Positions 1-11,702 of a stretch of DNA of 64,000 bases are shown in pieces. Each line of letters starts with the position of its first letter. The first letter of the stretch is position 1. The notes below the pieces were generated by a model. It was not told the origin of the DNA, ran no database searches, and worked only from the letters and a program-made list of their open reading frames with translations. Location: the NCBI GenBank assembly GCA_963920525.1, contig OY986438.1:182822888-182886887 (forward strand), given 5' to 3'. The DNA comes from Dichetophora obliterata (Eukaryota > Arthropoda > Insecta > Diptera > Sciomyzidae). The position numbers and the translations under genes were made by a program.

Positions 1-2107
1 AGATATACTAATTTTGTATATTGATAAAAAAGAGAAAAAATTCAGTGAAACATATTTTCCCAATGCATGGAATTATGTCAAGAGTTAAAGAACTTCCCAC
101 CAAACCAAAGTAATCGAAGTCTTAACGAATTCGTTTCAAAAATCATATAGATGGGTTGAGACGATTTTAACAATGAACAAAATATGAAAAATATACACTT
201 TTATGTGTATATTTTTATACATATTTTAACTGAAAAATAAAAAGAAACCCTTCAAAATTAACAAAATCCCACAAAACAAAAAAATCCCACGTGAATTAAA
301 AAAACCACACTTAATTAAAAAATCCCATGGGAATTCCCATTTCCCACGGCAATTAAAAATAACCACAAATGGGATTTTTCCCACAAAGGTGGCAACCGTG
401 ACTACATGTTTTTAAACAAGTTTTTCAATTATTTGTTTTGAAAAAAAAAAACCAGTTTGTTCCTAAAGGGTATGTACAAACATTCACAATTTTACCCGTA
501 ATAATTTATTTGAATTTTCTGCCATTTTGCACGCGGTCTGTGCAAATTTTCTCACCCAATTTAACAACAAAAACAAAAACACTGGCGACAACAATAAAAT
601 AGTACAAAACTCTAAATTCGTGATCCAAAACAATTTTCCATAAAAACGACTTCAGCAAAAACAAAAAGAAAAAATAATGAAAAATTATAGCAACAACATC
701 AGCCTCTTGCAAACACCACAAAATGTTCGTAGGCGGTTGCTTCTTGCAACTTTTTGCTTAAAACAATAATTTGGCATTTCATAGCTTCGCATATCATATC
801 ATGACTAGTCCTTCCTCCTTCTGAGCTACTCCGCACCAGAGTTTTTCTTTATTAGATAGACTTCCTTTTTTTTCATAGCACCAACAACATCTGCAATAAT
901 AACAACAACAACACGACCCTCTCCATTCAAGCAGCCTGCATGTAATAAAGACATTAGCCATGATTTCTAGCAGCAACAGACACTCATGCAGCGTTGCCGA
1001 CCAATTTCGTTGCTTTAGTTGTTATTGTTGTTGTTGTAGCATTTATGTACCTTCTATATGCATAACTTTGAGCGTTTTTTTTATTTTTATTGCGCACTTT
1101 CACTGGAAACACCGACTAAATCGACCTTTTGCTTGTTGTGGGCAAGAGTTGGGGGAGGTGGAGTGAAGTAAAGGTTTGGTGGTAGATAATTTACCGGCAA
1201 GAGGTTATTACATGCACAGCAGGAAGTTGCAATCAATTGATTTTGTTGTTGTTGGTAGTTAGAAAGATATAAGTATTGGTATATTAAATGAAAAAGTACA
1301 TTGTTAAGCCCATATGTTTTGCCTCTAAGGAATTTTTTTCTAATTTGTCGGTTTTGTGTACGGTTTCAAAATTAAGATTTTTTTGTTGTTATATCCAACC
1401 AAAATTGTTTGATATCTATCTGTTGTACTGTAAAAGAACATAGTTCTTATTGTACTAATGTATACTCAATAAAGTCAAATTCAAATTCAAATAAGAAACG
1501 TGGGCTCTACAGACTTATGGTTTTATTCAATGTGGTTTTATATTTCACTTTGTATATTAAATTTAAATGTATGTAAAAGCAGCTTTGTTTAAGACCCACA
1601 GAATTCTTTCGAAATTTTTTCAATGCATCTCTGTCTAAAGCCCATGCATGGGATTCATTGCTTTACACACTATTTCATATCTTATTTAATACAGTATATA
1701 TGTTTGCAAGCATATAAAATATATAAAGCTAAACCAATACAAATCAAAAACCAATAACCAAAAATGTAATAAAGAAGTAATAATGTATAAATAAGTTTCA
1801 TTACACATTGGCACACACACATTTTCATAATATAACATGAATTTCTCAACAAAACTATTAAAACTAAAAAAAAATTATTTAATTATTAGTAAAATGCCTT
1901 CCCCATATTTTAGCCTCATATCCCATAACAACTAGTACTAGCTATGAAATTGTATAAAAACTTACAGCGTAGAACGATTCGCTATTATAAGATTTTTTTT
2001 TTTTTAAATTTGTACTGAAAAAATAAATTAAATCTGACTACGTATTTTGGCAATTTTTTAATTTTCAAACTGTTTGAGAAAAATCGATTTAAGGAATTAA
2101 ACGAAGC
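1..2107. other. AT-rich non-coding stretch
   Basis: No open frame here resembles a known protein. There is a short hairpin at about 187-217, a cluster of AAATCCCAC-like words at 265-385, and CAA/TTG triplet runs near 900-915 and 1018-1038. The open frames are low-complexity Phe/Cys-rich readings of AT-rich or triplet-repeat DNA. It may be intergenic or intronic host DNA; the sequence does not decide. Confidence 0.5.
1449..1493 (+). mobile_element. possible LINE 3' tail remnant
   Basis: A short stretch with ACTCAATAAAGTC followed by repeated TCAAAT words. It resembles the polyadenylation-signal and simple-repeat tail that closes the LINE at 15.08 kb and the one near 51.35 kb. No coding part is attached, so this is at best a severely truncated copy. 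Confidence 0.3.
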
Positions 2108-2376
2108 TATATATCGCTGCCTTAATATAGAAAGGCCCTAACTCATTTTTTTTCAAAATAAATTTTTTTACAAATTTTTGCAAAAAAAAATGCTATAGAA
2201 AAACAATTGCTGCAAAAATATTGCTACAGCATTGAATTGGTTAGTGTCTTAAATAAAAAATCCATTTCAAGAAAATTCGGACTCGCAAAATTAGAATTTT
2301 TATTAAGTTTTTTCCATCTCCTGTAAAGTAACAAAAAATGAGTTAGGGCGTTTCTATATTAAGGTAGCGATATATA
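2108..2376. mobile_element. MITE with ~45 bp terminal inverted repeats
   Basis: The left arm starts TATATATCGCTGCCTTAATA and the right arm is its near-perfect reverse complement. Both arms continue through an AACTCATTTTTT segment. The interior of about 180 bp is AT-rich with no coding potential. Size and structure fit a miniature non-autonomous DNA transposon. The ends are AT-only, so the target duplication (perhaps TA) cannot be fixed. Confidence 0.65.
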
Positions 2377-3373
2377 AAAAATAACTATATAAAATAAAAG
2401 AAATGCATCATATTTTACATGATGCACTTCTTTTCGTAATACATGAAAATGAATGCCTCTAACGTTTGGATACTTTCAAACCACTTTAAGATCTACTTTA
2501 AGACTTTAGCAAATACTACCAGTTTGGAAATGTTCATAATGGAGCTAGTTGAAATATAAGAATATAGTAAAAGTAAAAATTGTCTTTTTCTATGACACCA
2601 ACACGTAAAAGCGTCAGTACGATCAAAATATAAAAAGGTATTGTAGAGGGACCAGTACTGGTCATTTTTTGAACTAGTTCAGAACTATTGGTCCAATTTT
2701 CAGCAGGGATAGTACATATGTATATGATTAGAAACTTTTTCAATTATATAGGCTACTCTACGATACTTTGCATATTAAGCGGAATCGGATTGTCGATCTA
2801 TTTTTGGGACAAATATGTACTAGATCGAAAATCCACGAACTTTGTCGGCTTTTCTGAGCTTAAATTCTCATAATTACATGATGACATAGAATCGATCCAG
2901 TGTAAGATTCTGACCACTGTAAGATAAGTTAAGGGGTGATTCACAATACTGCGTTCGGTCGGACTGCCTTTGATCGTACTTTGATCGGCTTTGCAATAAC
3001 TTTACGGGATGAACTGTCAGAACGCTCGACCTAAAAATTTTATCTCTTCAATGTTGCGTTCAAGGTCGCGCATGTGTCACTTTGATCAACTGTGGTGATG
3101 CCAATGTAAACTAACACATTTCATGGGATTTTTTTTTATCAGCACAGTTTATGCTAGTGGTATTCACGATTCAGTGCACTTGCCTGTGCAGTTGAGCAGT
3201 TATGTATTCGTGAACACACTACTGTCACTTTTTTCAAAGCCGTCAAAATTTTCAATGTGCAAAAGTACACAACTGCTCAAGGAAAGTGGAAAAGGCTACA
3301 GTGGAAAATCACTTGTGAAGATTTTTCACGTACGTGTATTTGGTTTTTGTAAAGCTCACAAGACATTCAACTT
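2377..3373. other. non-coding stretch
   Basis: AT-rich DNA with a more GC-balanced patch at 2930-3110 (beginning GGGGTGATTCAC). That patch might be the edge of another repeat, but I could not find a matching partner. No coding feature is supported. The 92-residue frame at 3123-3401 resembles nothing I recognise and runs into repeat copy A. Confidence 0.4.
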
Positions 3374-3680
3374 CATATGTTTTTCTAGTTCAATTAAATA
3401 AATAAAACTATAAAATATTTGCACTTCTTTGAAGGGACGAATCTGTCACACAACGTATAACACATAACGTATCTTATTATGGTTTGTATTAAAATAATTA
3501 AAAAAGTTTGTTTTTTCAACGAAACAACTATAAATATGTAGCAACGTTATTCCAGATTATATTAAAAACACTTTCACAAAAAAACTCGTGCACACTTCTC
3601 AGATTTTTTTTCGTTTTTATTCATGCAGGTAAAAATCACTTCTATTTTGTGTAACGTAAAGTATCATTTTTGGTGGCTTC
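3374..3680 (+). repeat. dispersed repeat copy A, left part
   Basis: This segment matches the reverse complement of about 29663-29958 (copy B), including the TTTTTCTAGTTCAATTAAAT, TTCTTTGAAGG and ATCATTTTTGGTGGCTTC words. The match stops exactly where the hAT-type element begins and resumes at 8131. The last 8 bases, GTGGCTTC (3673-3680), are the left copy of the target duplication. The repeat type is unknown and it has no coding capacity. Confidence 0.8.
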
Positions 3681-5105
3681 CAGTAGCGTAACTATATTTT
3701 GTGCGCCCACCCGCAGGTTTCTAAAAGCGCCCTGCTATTTACTTTTAGAGTAAAACTATGTTATTACCCAGTGGTAAATGGACACGTAACCAGTTATTTC
3801 TTAAATACAATGTAGCTGCGAGGCCTACAAAGCTTGTTTACAATTCGCAATTACATTTGTTCAGACATGGCCGTTAAATGGGCCATGGCTTTTACCTTAC
3901 ACAGTAAGCGACGATGGGAGTAGGTATGCACAAGATAGGAGAGAACAAAAAATGACGCAAAAAATTTAAGAGAACAAAAACAATTGAACGAAAATCGTCT
4001 TTAGCCAAAAATACAACGAAAACGAAAGAAAATACACCGAAAAGAAGCAAACAAAGGCAAATGACGCCACAAATTCATTTTTACAATAATTTTTACAATT
4101 TGATGAACAAATGTATTGCCTTTTATTGAACATTTCAGAATTTATGTTGAATAACACTGAGTTATTTTATTTGTAATATAAAGTTTAATAATTTTGAAAA
4201 AGACACATCACTGCAAAACGACCTGCTAGAAAACACGATGTTTCTCCAGAGACTAGTAAAGTTAAACTGTTGTTTAAACAATGAAATGAAATGAAAATCT
4301 TGACAAGGAAGAGAACCCTTGACAAGGAAAGATAACAAGAGGAAACTTCTTTAATTCAATAGTCATCATTTATTACAACAGTTATATTTTATGAATATCT
4401 TATTTTATAAAAAAATTTATTTTTTATTTTAATAGATTTTGTTAAAAATGCAGTAACGTAAAAAAAAACTTTTTATAATATCAAATATAATAAAATTTAA
4501 AGTTAAAGTTAAATAAAGTTTAAGTTAAATAAAGTTTTTTATAAATGACCTTGTTATTTTTTTATGTTGATTTTATATGATTTAAATTCAAATTTATAAT
4601 GAATATTATAAGATTTTATCACAAAGTACGTAAAAAGAAAACATAACATATTAATTATTTAAAAATTTAAACAAACTTAAAGTTTGGATAAATGAGACAA
4701 ATAATTTTATTTTTTGTGAAATGATAATTTTAAGATGTTAAACATAAATGTTTTGTATTTTAAGTTACCTGTTAACTAAAGAATTTGATAACGTCACAAA
4801 GTCTGACCAACTGAATGATTACAAGAACATCAGTATCTGACTTGCTGAAAATATGAAAGCAACGGGTAAATCGACTTCGACCATAATCTAGTTTTTTCAA
4901 ACAAAGACGACATTTGCTCAAAATGGTCGCCTTTTTTGACGCCGATTATTGCACCCTGAGAAATCGTCTGTACTAGACTTAAATATAAATTTCAGCACAT
5001 ATTATTTAATTATTTTTCATTTATTGTTGTTAATTTTGCAGAATAGTATTCTGCGAAGGAAATAAATCTTTTTGTACATCTTAATTTTTTTGGAAACAAA
5101 CGTCG

Positions 5106-5143
5106 CACAGTTGGGCCTCGGGCCGAAAAGCGTTGCAAAAATC
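5106..5143 (+). repeat. left Transib end with RSS-like architecture
   Basis: Heptamer-like CACAGTT at 5106-5112, spacer of exactly 22 bp (5113-5134), nonamer-like GCAAAAATC at 5135-5143. Transib ends are known to resemble V(D)J recombination signals, with a CACAATG-like heptamer and an A-rich nonamer ending AATC. The nonamer here matches that well. Confidence 0.8.
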
Positions 5144-5936
5144 ATTTTTTTGGACAAACGCGTTTGGCAAAAATGACATGTAATCGAAAGAGAATACTCC
5201 AAGGATTTTGAATCCAAAAGATTTTTTTAATTTGGTGCACAATTATGGGTGCTAGAGCTCCTCAAAGTTGAGACATTTTTAGTAAGTACGAATAAATGAA
5301 AATTTTTACGAAAATTCGAAACTTTCAAACTGAATATTGGGCGATTTAAACAATGGATTTTGAATCTTTTTATTTTATCTGAAAAGTATGTTTATTCTTA
5401 GTAATCTGCTGCATAAATTTTAAATATTACTGAAATACATATTAAACCAGAAACGTTTAAAAATACACAAAAATTTTGGTACTTGTTTGGAATTTAGTGT
5501 AATAGAAGTAGCAAGGGTCAACTAGGGTCAATACGAAACCACATACACGTGATAGGTGAAATATTTTCCTATCATATGTATATAGTATAAATGTGCGAAG
5601 TAGTGCGATGTAAAAATGCCAGATATAAAACTAGGTAAACCTCGCGTTAAAAATTCGAGGCAGGTATAAGGAAGAAGAAGAGCGCATTCAATTTTAGCTG
5701 CTGTGTGGGTGTTGTTGATTGATAACATTGCATAATGTTGTATTATAAATACTACCTGTCTTGTATGGTTCTTTTTTTGGATTTCCCTGTTTACCTATTT
5801 GAATGTAAATCAATACCTTATGTTTATTTTATCTTTGACCTAATTAATATTGTTTGGTCGCCTCAACTTTCTACTACTGTTTTCTACTCAACTACCTACT
5901 GTTTTTCAAAGCAAGACTGGAAAAACTTTCACGGTT

Positions 5937-6848
5937 AAGTTTGTTTTTTTCCTGACAATGATTGATGAAAAAGTTTTAAATGAAATTACAAATACCTTCT
6001 CAACTTTAGTGTGTCCTATTTGTAAAAAAACTAAAAAATACTTTAACAATTTAGACGATTCAACGACTGAGAAGAACTGCTACGAATATGGAATTTCTCC
6101 GTTTCATTGCAGAATAAAGTATTTTGAATTTATTCTGAAGCTAGCCTATACACTTCCTCGGCTAGGAGAAACAAAAACGGAAGACTCACAAATACGTGAG
6201 GATACACAAAGAAGAATGCAAATCATACAAGCTGAATTCTCTCGGAAGCTAGGATTAAAAGTTGACTGCCTTAAGCACGGATACGGAAAAACGAATGATG
6301 GAAATACGTCGAGGAGATTTTTTGAAAACGATAAAATCAGATCTTTAATAACAGGTGTTAATCATGAGATCATTAAGAGGTTGGCTGTTATCCTAAATGG
6401 AATAAACTGCAAGGAAATGATAAATGGTGCAAAATTTTTCGAATATGCATCAAAAACAGCTCAAATTTTGACTGGATTGTAACCTCAGAAAAAATTAACC
6501 CCCACGGTACATAGGATTTTGGCTCATGGCAAGGACTTAATAGAATATCAGTGCTTGCCAATTGGAGAGCTGTTCGAAGAAGCACAGGAATGTAAGAACA
6601 AGGACTACAGAAGATTCAGATACAATAATACATTCAAAATTTCTCGGGTTAGGCAAAATGAAGACCTTTTGAACATGCTGGCAGCCTCATCGGATCCACT
6701 TATTGCATCTCTGAGACACAAGCGATCACGAAAGGATTTGGAAGATAGCAACTATAGTTCCGAAATGTTTAATTTATTACATATTAAAGTTAATGTTGAT
6801 GATTTTTTTGATGAAAATCAGCCATCAACAGCAAATATTGAAAATTAA
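5937..6848 (+). pseudogene. RAG1/Transib-like transposase, C-terminal fragment with in-frame stop
   Basis: Transposases of the Transib/RAG1 superfamily cut DNA at heptamer-nonamer ends with a DDE active site and a zinc-binding region. This fragment covers the part after the second catalytic Asp. It shows KFVFFLTMIDEKV, which parallels the RAG1 segment before its zinc cysteines; CPIC (6012-6023), matching the RAG1 Cys-x2-Cys pair; DGNTSRRFF; HRILAH (6510-6527), matching the RAG1 His-x4-His zinc pair; and GELFEEAQE followed by NKDYRRFR. The final Glu of that motif (6588-6590) aligns with the RAG1 catalytic Glu962. One premature TAA at 6480-6482 interrupts an otherwise continuous frame, which ends at 6848. 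The N-terminal core with both Asp residues is absent, so the protein is inactive. Polyadenylation-like AATAAA words follow at 6868 and 6920. Homology is assigned from remembered motifs, not an alignment. The MIDE methionine (5958) is probably internal in the ancestral protein. Confidence 0.85.
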
Positions 6849-7122
6849 CCTAAAAAAAATCACCCAAAATAAAAATTTTAAGTTTATGTTCTTAAGTTAG
6901 AAAATCTCACTAAAACTGTAATAAATGTAATAAAGTCATTAAAAAAAAACAAAAGAGTTCATTTATGAAAAAAAATTTTTAATTCGAATTTTACAGGAAA
7001 TATTTTTCAATTTTGACCTTGAATACTTGGCACTCATGACGAACATTAATTTTAAAGCTTGAAAAGTTTTCTATTAAAAGCTTTTAAAATTTTTCAAATC
7101 GCTTCATTAGTTCAGAAGATAT

Positions 7123-7160
7123 GATTTTTGCAACGTAAAATGAGCATCGGCCCCACTGTG
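7123..7160 (-). repeat. right Transib end with RSS-like architecture
   Basis: Read on the minus strand: heptamer CACAGTG (7154-7160), identical to the consensus vertebrate V(D)J heptamer; 22 bp spacer (7132-7153); nonamer-like GCAAAAATC (7123-7131). The nonamer and spacer length are identical to the left end, so the element is a symmetrical 22/22 pair rather than a 12/23 pair. Confidence 0.8.
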
Positions 7161-8130
7161 CTTCGCTCAGTGTAGCGTCCTCATTCTTGGCCAAAAATAT
7201 AAGGAGTGATCGTAGAGCTATGAAAATTGGCACGAATGTATTTCTTGTCAAAATTAAAAAATGTTAAAAAAGTTTAATAAATCCGCCTTCTGCCGCACCC
7301 AACTCCCATATAAACGAAACCCATTTTTGCCTAATACTTCATTAAGTCTTGTCTCAAAACAATAAAATTCTTTTGTGATTGTAAATAAATGAAAAATTTC
7401 ATAGGCCACGCCCATTAATTATATTTTAGTAACTCAGCCTTGCAAAATACTACCAACACAAATTGACTACGTTTTTGTTTATATTTGTAAGCTTTTTTGA
7501 TTACAGCAAGGAAATTTTTAAAATTGAATTGTTTTGGTTTTTCTAAATAAGTCGATATTTTGAAAAAAAATCAGCTGCCATACATCAAATGTATCTCTAA
7601 ACTAAACAGGTCTCTACACAAAGTGCATATCTTCCGCACTAGCAAGTACTAGCAACTTTTTTTTTTTTTTAACTTGGTGTAACGCAGTTCAAATGATGTT
7701 TTCTTGAAAAACTTATAGTCAACCTTTCCCAAAATTATTTTTTAAACACTTTTAGAAATTGAATATATAAAAATTTGTATCCCGCTTTTAGTATTAACTT
7801 TTATGATAAGCTTCAAACCATATGTTCAAAATGTAAGAAAAAACAGTAATATTGCCAGACATAAGAAATTTTAAACTTAATTTTGAAATATAAAAAAAAA
7901 TTAAATAAAATTTGAATAACAAGAAAAATTGTATTTTTAAAAATTGCAACTTTGACAACTTGTCATAAAGAAACGGTTGCTACTATTAAAAAAAAATTCA
8001 TTTTTATTTTTGCACCGAAGATATTTTCCATTGAAAGCTATAAAAATTTTGGAAAAAAAAAGTACTTGAGGAAAAAAGGGACATTGCCCCTTGGCAATGC
8101 GGGCTCTGCGGGCCCGCTTTTACGCCACTG

Positions 8131-8277
8131 GTGGCTTCTATCCAAGAGCTGAACTTTTGGCACTTAGTAAACTATTGAAAAATCAGAATAGGAAAATTAC
8201 AATTTAAATTTTTCTTTGTTCTTCCACTCATTAAAGTCGTACGACTGTCACGTGCGTAGCTACGGAAATGCCCATAT
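8131..8277 (+). repeat. dispersed repeat copy A, right part
   Basis: Continues copy A after the hAT-type element. It matches the reverse complement of 29515-29670, including GTAGCTACGGAAATGCCCAT. The first 8 bases are the right copy of the target duplication. The match ends at about CCCATATG (8277). Confidence 0.8.
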
Positions 8278-9349
8278 GCCTAACTTTTATTTGCGATAAT
8301 GGTGATTCAAGTTAAAGAAGTGCGATTGTAGTAGTTTAAACTGTTTTATTCAAATTGATTTGACATATCATCGGTGCAACTATGCGATTTTTTATTACTG
8401 CATAATTAAGACAGTTCTATTGAACACCAGCAACGTGACGAACCGATATGTCGATGTCTGGATTACAAGGGAAAACAGCAAGATTCCAATTTAACAAAAA
8501 CATTTTATTCTTGTTAAGTTAGGTTTTTTTAAATTTAACTGTGTCGTACGTAAATCAATTACGTTAATCAGATGTCTAGAGCTCGCGGTTTTAGCCAGAG
8601 ATACATTGAAAAACTCCTTTTTTTTAGCTGCAAAGTTGTTGAAAACCACATCCCTGATTCCTGAGGCGCAGCGACGAGACATTGACTCCTATCCAGAGAA
8701 AACCAAGTATGACTTCTAAAAAACTTGACTTGATAAAAACAAACTCTGAAGTTTTTCATGTAATTTTCAACATCCAAAACGCGTATGTTGCAACTCTGCT
8801 AATTTGGCAACTCACATTTATTCCGCTACTCCAACACAAACTTTCTAATTCAATGAAAATGTGCGCTGATAAGATCGGTTAGCTAAACAGCAATTGAACT
8901 GCGCATGCGCAGCCAAATAATTGCCAAAAAAAGCTATTTAAATGTAAAGCGCGCGCCGAGCAGCAATGTAAACTGCTGCAATGCAGAGGAATTTAAATTA
9001 AATTAAATGAGAAAATTTTCTTAGATTCGAAAAGACATTTATGTGTGTTCTTTTTTTACAATTTAGCTTCAGGAAAATTGTGAAAAATCACGCAAATTAA
9101 GAGGATGCAAAGCAACAGCCCACAAAAAGATCGCACACAAATTACCAAAAAACATGCAAGTGCTAGCAATCACAGGGGGAACACGAGGACTACATTTTAG
9201 GGGGGGGGGGGGGGGAACGACAATAACAGCAACAAGAAAATTGTATGTTTTTAAATTTAATTTAATTTTATAAGAAAATCGCATGTGTAACGTGACTCAC
9301 GCCAAAGAGACGCAAGCAACGTTAAATAAAACACAAACAAAAACAAAGA

Positions 9350-9369
9350 TAAGTGATCGCGATCACTTA
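9350..9369. other. perfect 20 bp palindrome TAAGTGATCGCGATCACTTA
   Basis: Fully self-complementary, in the triplet-rich host-like region. It shares the GTGATC/GATCAC core with a second perfect 20 bp palindrome at 33710-33729. It could be a dimeric transcription-factor site; no function is proven. Confidence 0.5.
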
Positions 9370-9489
9370 AATTGCCTTTGTTGTTGTTGTTGTTGTTGCT
9401 GTTGTTTTTGTTGTAGCTGTTGTTAGTGGTTCTGTCGCTTATCATGCTCGAAATCATGATCGCCAATCGACAACAAGAACCCACTCCAA

Positions 9490-9566
9490 AATCAAGGCAC
9501 AACAACTGCTAGCAAACAACAGCAACAACTCAAACAACGGCAACAACTCAAACAACAACAACAACA
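9490..9566 (+). repeat. CAA/CAG (opa-like) triplet repeat
   Basis: An interrupted array of CAACAACTCAAACAA-type units with CAG and CGG variants. A TTG array of opposite orientation lies just upstream (9379-9425). It is not in an open frame with other protein-like sequence. Confidence 0.7.
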
Positions 9567-11140
9567 GCATGTTCTCACAAATTTTTCAATTTCCTGCAAG
9601 GGTTTTTCTTCAATTTGTTGCGATTTTTCGTTAAAAACAAATTTGACGCAACCTAACAACAGTAACTACAACCATACAGCAATGACTTTTTTTGGCCAAA
9701 ATCAAAACCGTTGCCAGATAAAATGCCCACTAGGTGGTGCTGTCGTTTTTTTTACCAAAACAATTTTCCCTCTCAAGCTCTTTGTTCTGCTCTCACCCTC
9801 CTTCTCCTCCCTACCCCGTCATTCGCGCCTTAACCCATACCCATCAACCAACACGGAAGGCGGCGGAAAATTACAAGAAAATCGTGCAAATTTGTTTGTG
9901 GAAGGAAAAGAAAAAACAACTTCTCGCAAAAAAGTTCACAACGAGCTTTGCCAATTTTACTGAATGCGCCACTGATTTTGTCGATGTCGTTGTTGAAGTT
10001 GAAGCCGACTCGTTGTCAGCATTGCCAAACGCCGCAAATCATGCGCCAAGAATGAAGAGTCAATTGGTTGCAAGTTTTGAACCTTCAGGGGGCGCGCTTT
10101 TGTTGGGCAATTTAAAGTCATTGTTGTTGTTGTTGTTGTTATTGCTGTTTTCATTGTTATTGTTGTTGTTGTTTGTACAACATGCTGCAGCGCTGCATTT
10201 TTTTGTGTGCTCACATACAAAACTATTTGCAGCATGATGCAACAACTGTCAGCGCCACACAACCCACAACAGCACAGCGAGCGCCCTCAGGTGTGATTTT
10301 TGTGCACATTAATTTTTGCATTTCACTTTCGTCCGGGTTTTTTATTTTTTTCTCCTATTTTTTTCTCATAATATTATTATTTGTTAAGCTGTCTTTATTC
10401 AGTTTCACTGTTTGTCATTCTGTCCGCTTTTGAGTGGCTGACTGTTTGCTCTGTGTGTCCACCCCGCTCCCCTCCTCCCTCGTCAATTGTTTGTTTGAAC
10501 TGTCATTTTCAATTGCAGCGCGCAATTTTTGGCTGTCATGCTGTGCATGCAGCAGACAATAATGTCCAAACTTATTTGTTTCTGTTTCTGTTTCTGTTTT
10601 GTGATTTCGCGCCAAATGCCAGCGTTGCCAATTAAATAAATTTTGTTCATACATTAGTTATGGCATCAGATTCGATAGTTCGTTAATTAAGATTGAATTT
10701 TTTGGTTGATTTTTTATATTACAGATGTGTTATTGGGACATAACAATCATGTTATCTCTTGCATATTTTCGATTTGACATTTAATGATAATCGATTGATT
10801 GGGTGATTGATTATTTATTATTGCTGATTATGATGCATTTATAGCTTAATATATTAATTGTTACATACATAATTATTAGCAAGTTTTCACACGAAATAAT
10901 TCATTTTGTTTTACCCTTTCTTGCTTGAGGGTATGGAGTAATTATCTTATTTTACGTAAAAGAGCTCGTTTACGAATCGTTCTTCGTTTTGTGTTTATTG
11001 AGCTGTGACATTCCTGCCATCAGCAGGCCTGCTTTGTTTTTCATCTGGGTAGTCTCAACACTACATTAAAAAAAACTAAATTTTTTTTCTATTAAATCTC
11101 CAACCTATATAAGTAAAGTTTTGTTAAATATCCTCTGTAA

Positions 11141-11702
11141 GCAACGCTATGGTGTTTATCTATTGTTCATTTCAATGCAAGAAGTTTGAATTCGTCTAAA
11201 TTAGACTATATACGCTATGTTTTTCAAGAATCCAGCATTGATCTTATCTGTGTATCTGAGACGTGGTTCAATCCGGACATTCCCAGTGATTATCTTAATA
11301 TAAGTAACTATATCCTTTTTAGGAATGACAGAATTTATTAAAAGGGTGGTGGAGTTGCGATATACTGTAAATCGTGTCTCAACGTAAAACTTGTAAGTCA
11401 GTCTTGTCTGTCGGATATTGAATATTTAAATGTTGAATTGACAAATAATCATGGTGCGAAATTGCTTGTTTGGTGTGCTTATAATCCTCATAGATCTTTT
11501 AGTCTTGAACCATTTTTTAGTGACTTGTCTCAACGTTTAATAGATTATGACTGTTTTGCTATTTGTGGTGATTGTGGTGATAATGTTAATATTCTTAATA
11601 AGGAGAGTGTGACTGAAAATTTCTGTGACCAAATAAGTGTGACTGGAATGACCATTATTAACTCTTCATCTCCAACGCGCTTTGCGCCTCATGTTAACCC
11701 TA
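11141..11702 (+). pseudogene. LINE endonuclease domain, first part
   Basis: This part nicks target DNA to prime reverse transcription. It opens with IVHFNARSLNSSKLDYI and continues with LICVSETWFNPDIPSDY, KGGGVAIYC and ICGDCGD, the standard order for AP-type LINE endonucleases; the usual GDFN is corrupted. An in-frame TAA lies at 11339-11341, just before KGGG. The frame then runs open to the DNA element at 11703. Removing that element and one TA copy continues the frame directly into the rest of the domain at 12664. Confidence 0.85.

Larger units (their letters stand above)
5106..7160 (+). mobile_element. Transib-type (RAG1-related) transposon, internally deleted
   Basis: A 2055 bp element inside the hAT element. 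The left end starts CACAGTTGGGCC; the right end, reverse-complemented, starts CACAGTGGGGCC. Both ends share GTTGCAAAAATCAT further in. The flanks are CGTCG (5101-5105) and CTTCG (7161-7165), a 5 bp GC-rich duplication with one mismatch; 5 bp GC-rich duplications are characteristic of Transib. The interior holds a RAG1/Transib-like coding remnant at 5937-6848. Autonomous Transibs are roughly 3 kb and encode about 650-700 residues, so the N-terminal two thirds, with the two catalytic aspartates, is missing. Confidence 0.87.
3681..8130. mobile_element. hAT-type DNA transposon (non-autonomous) carrying a nested Transib
   Basis: The left end reads CAGTAGCGTAA and the right end, reverse-complemented, reads CAGTGGCGTAA, a typical hAT terminus. 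The element is flanked by a perfect 8 bp duplication GTGGCTTC at 3673-3680 and 8131-8138, the hAT target-site length. The unbroken repeat copy B at 29.66 kb shows the same site with a single GTGGCTTC, a paralogous empty site. Subtracting the 2055 bp Transib-like insertion and its 5 bp duplication leaves about 2.39 kb of AT-rich DNA with no recognisable hAT transposase, so it moved with an enzyme made elsewhere. Sequence at about 4532-4597 recurs at 59683-59740. Confidence 0.9.
8278..11137. other. non-coding stretch with triplet repeats, probably single-copy host DNA
   Basis: Richer in GC than its surroundings and free of recognisable transposon structure. It contains a 16-base G run (9200-9215), a palindrome at 9350-9369, CAA/TTG triplet arrays at 9379-9425, 9490-9566 and 10122-10175, and a TTTCTG run near 10578-10600. 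Such triplet-rich DNA is common in fly regulatory regions and untranslated leaders. The long frames at 9734-10262 consist mainly of Leu, Asn, Thr or Gln runs from the repeats and are not convincing genes. A promoter or 5' region of a host gene is possible but unproven. Confidence 0.45.

Noticed and set aside
2932..3110. GC-balanced patch as a transposon end
   Set aside because: GGGGTGATTCACAATACTGC looks like a terminus, but no inverted partner or duplication was found nearby.
5850..5936. N-terminal extension of the RAG1/Transib-like frame (MFGRLNFLLL...)
   Set aside because: In frame and open, but unlike any Transib sequence; similarity starts only at KFVFFLTMID, so the upstream codons are probably chance.
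9734..10262. Open frames of 100-167 codons on both strands
   Set aside because: Much of each is a Leu, Asn, Thr or Gln run created by TTG/CAA triplet arrays; the rest shows no domain and frames overlap on both strands.
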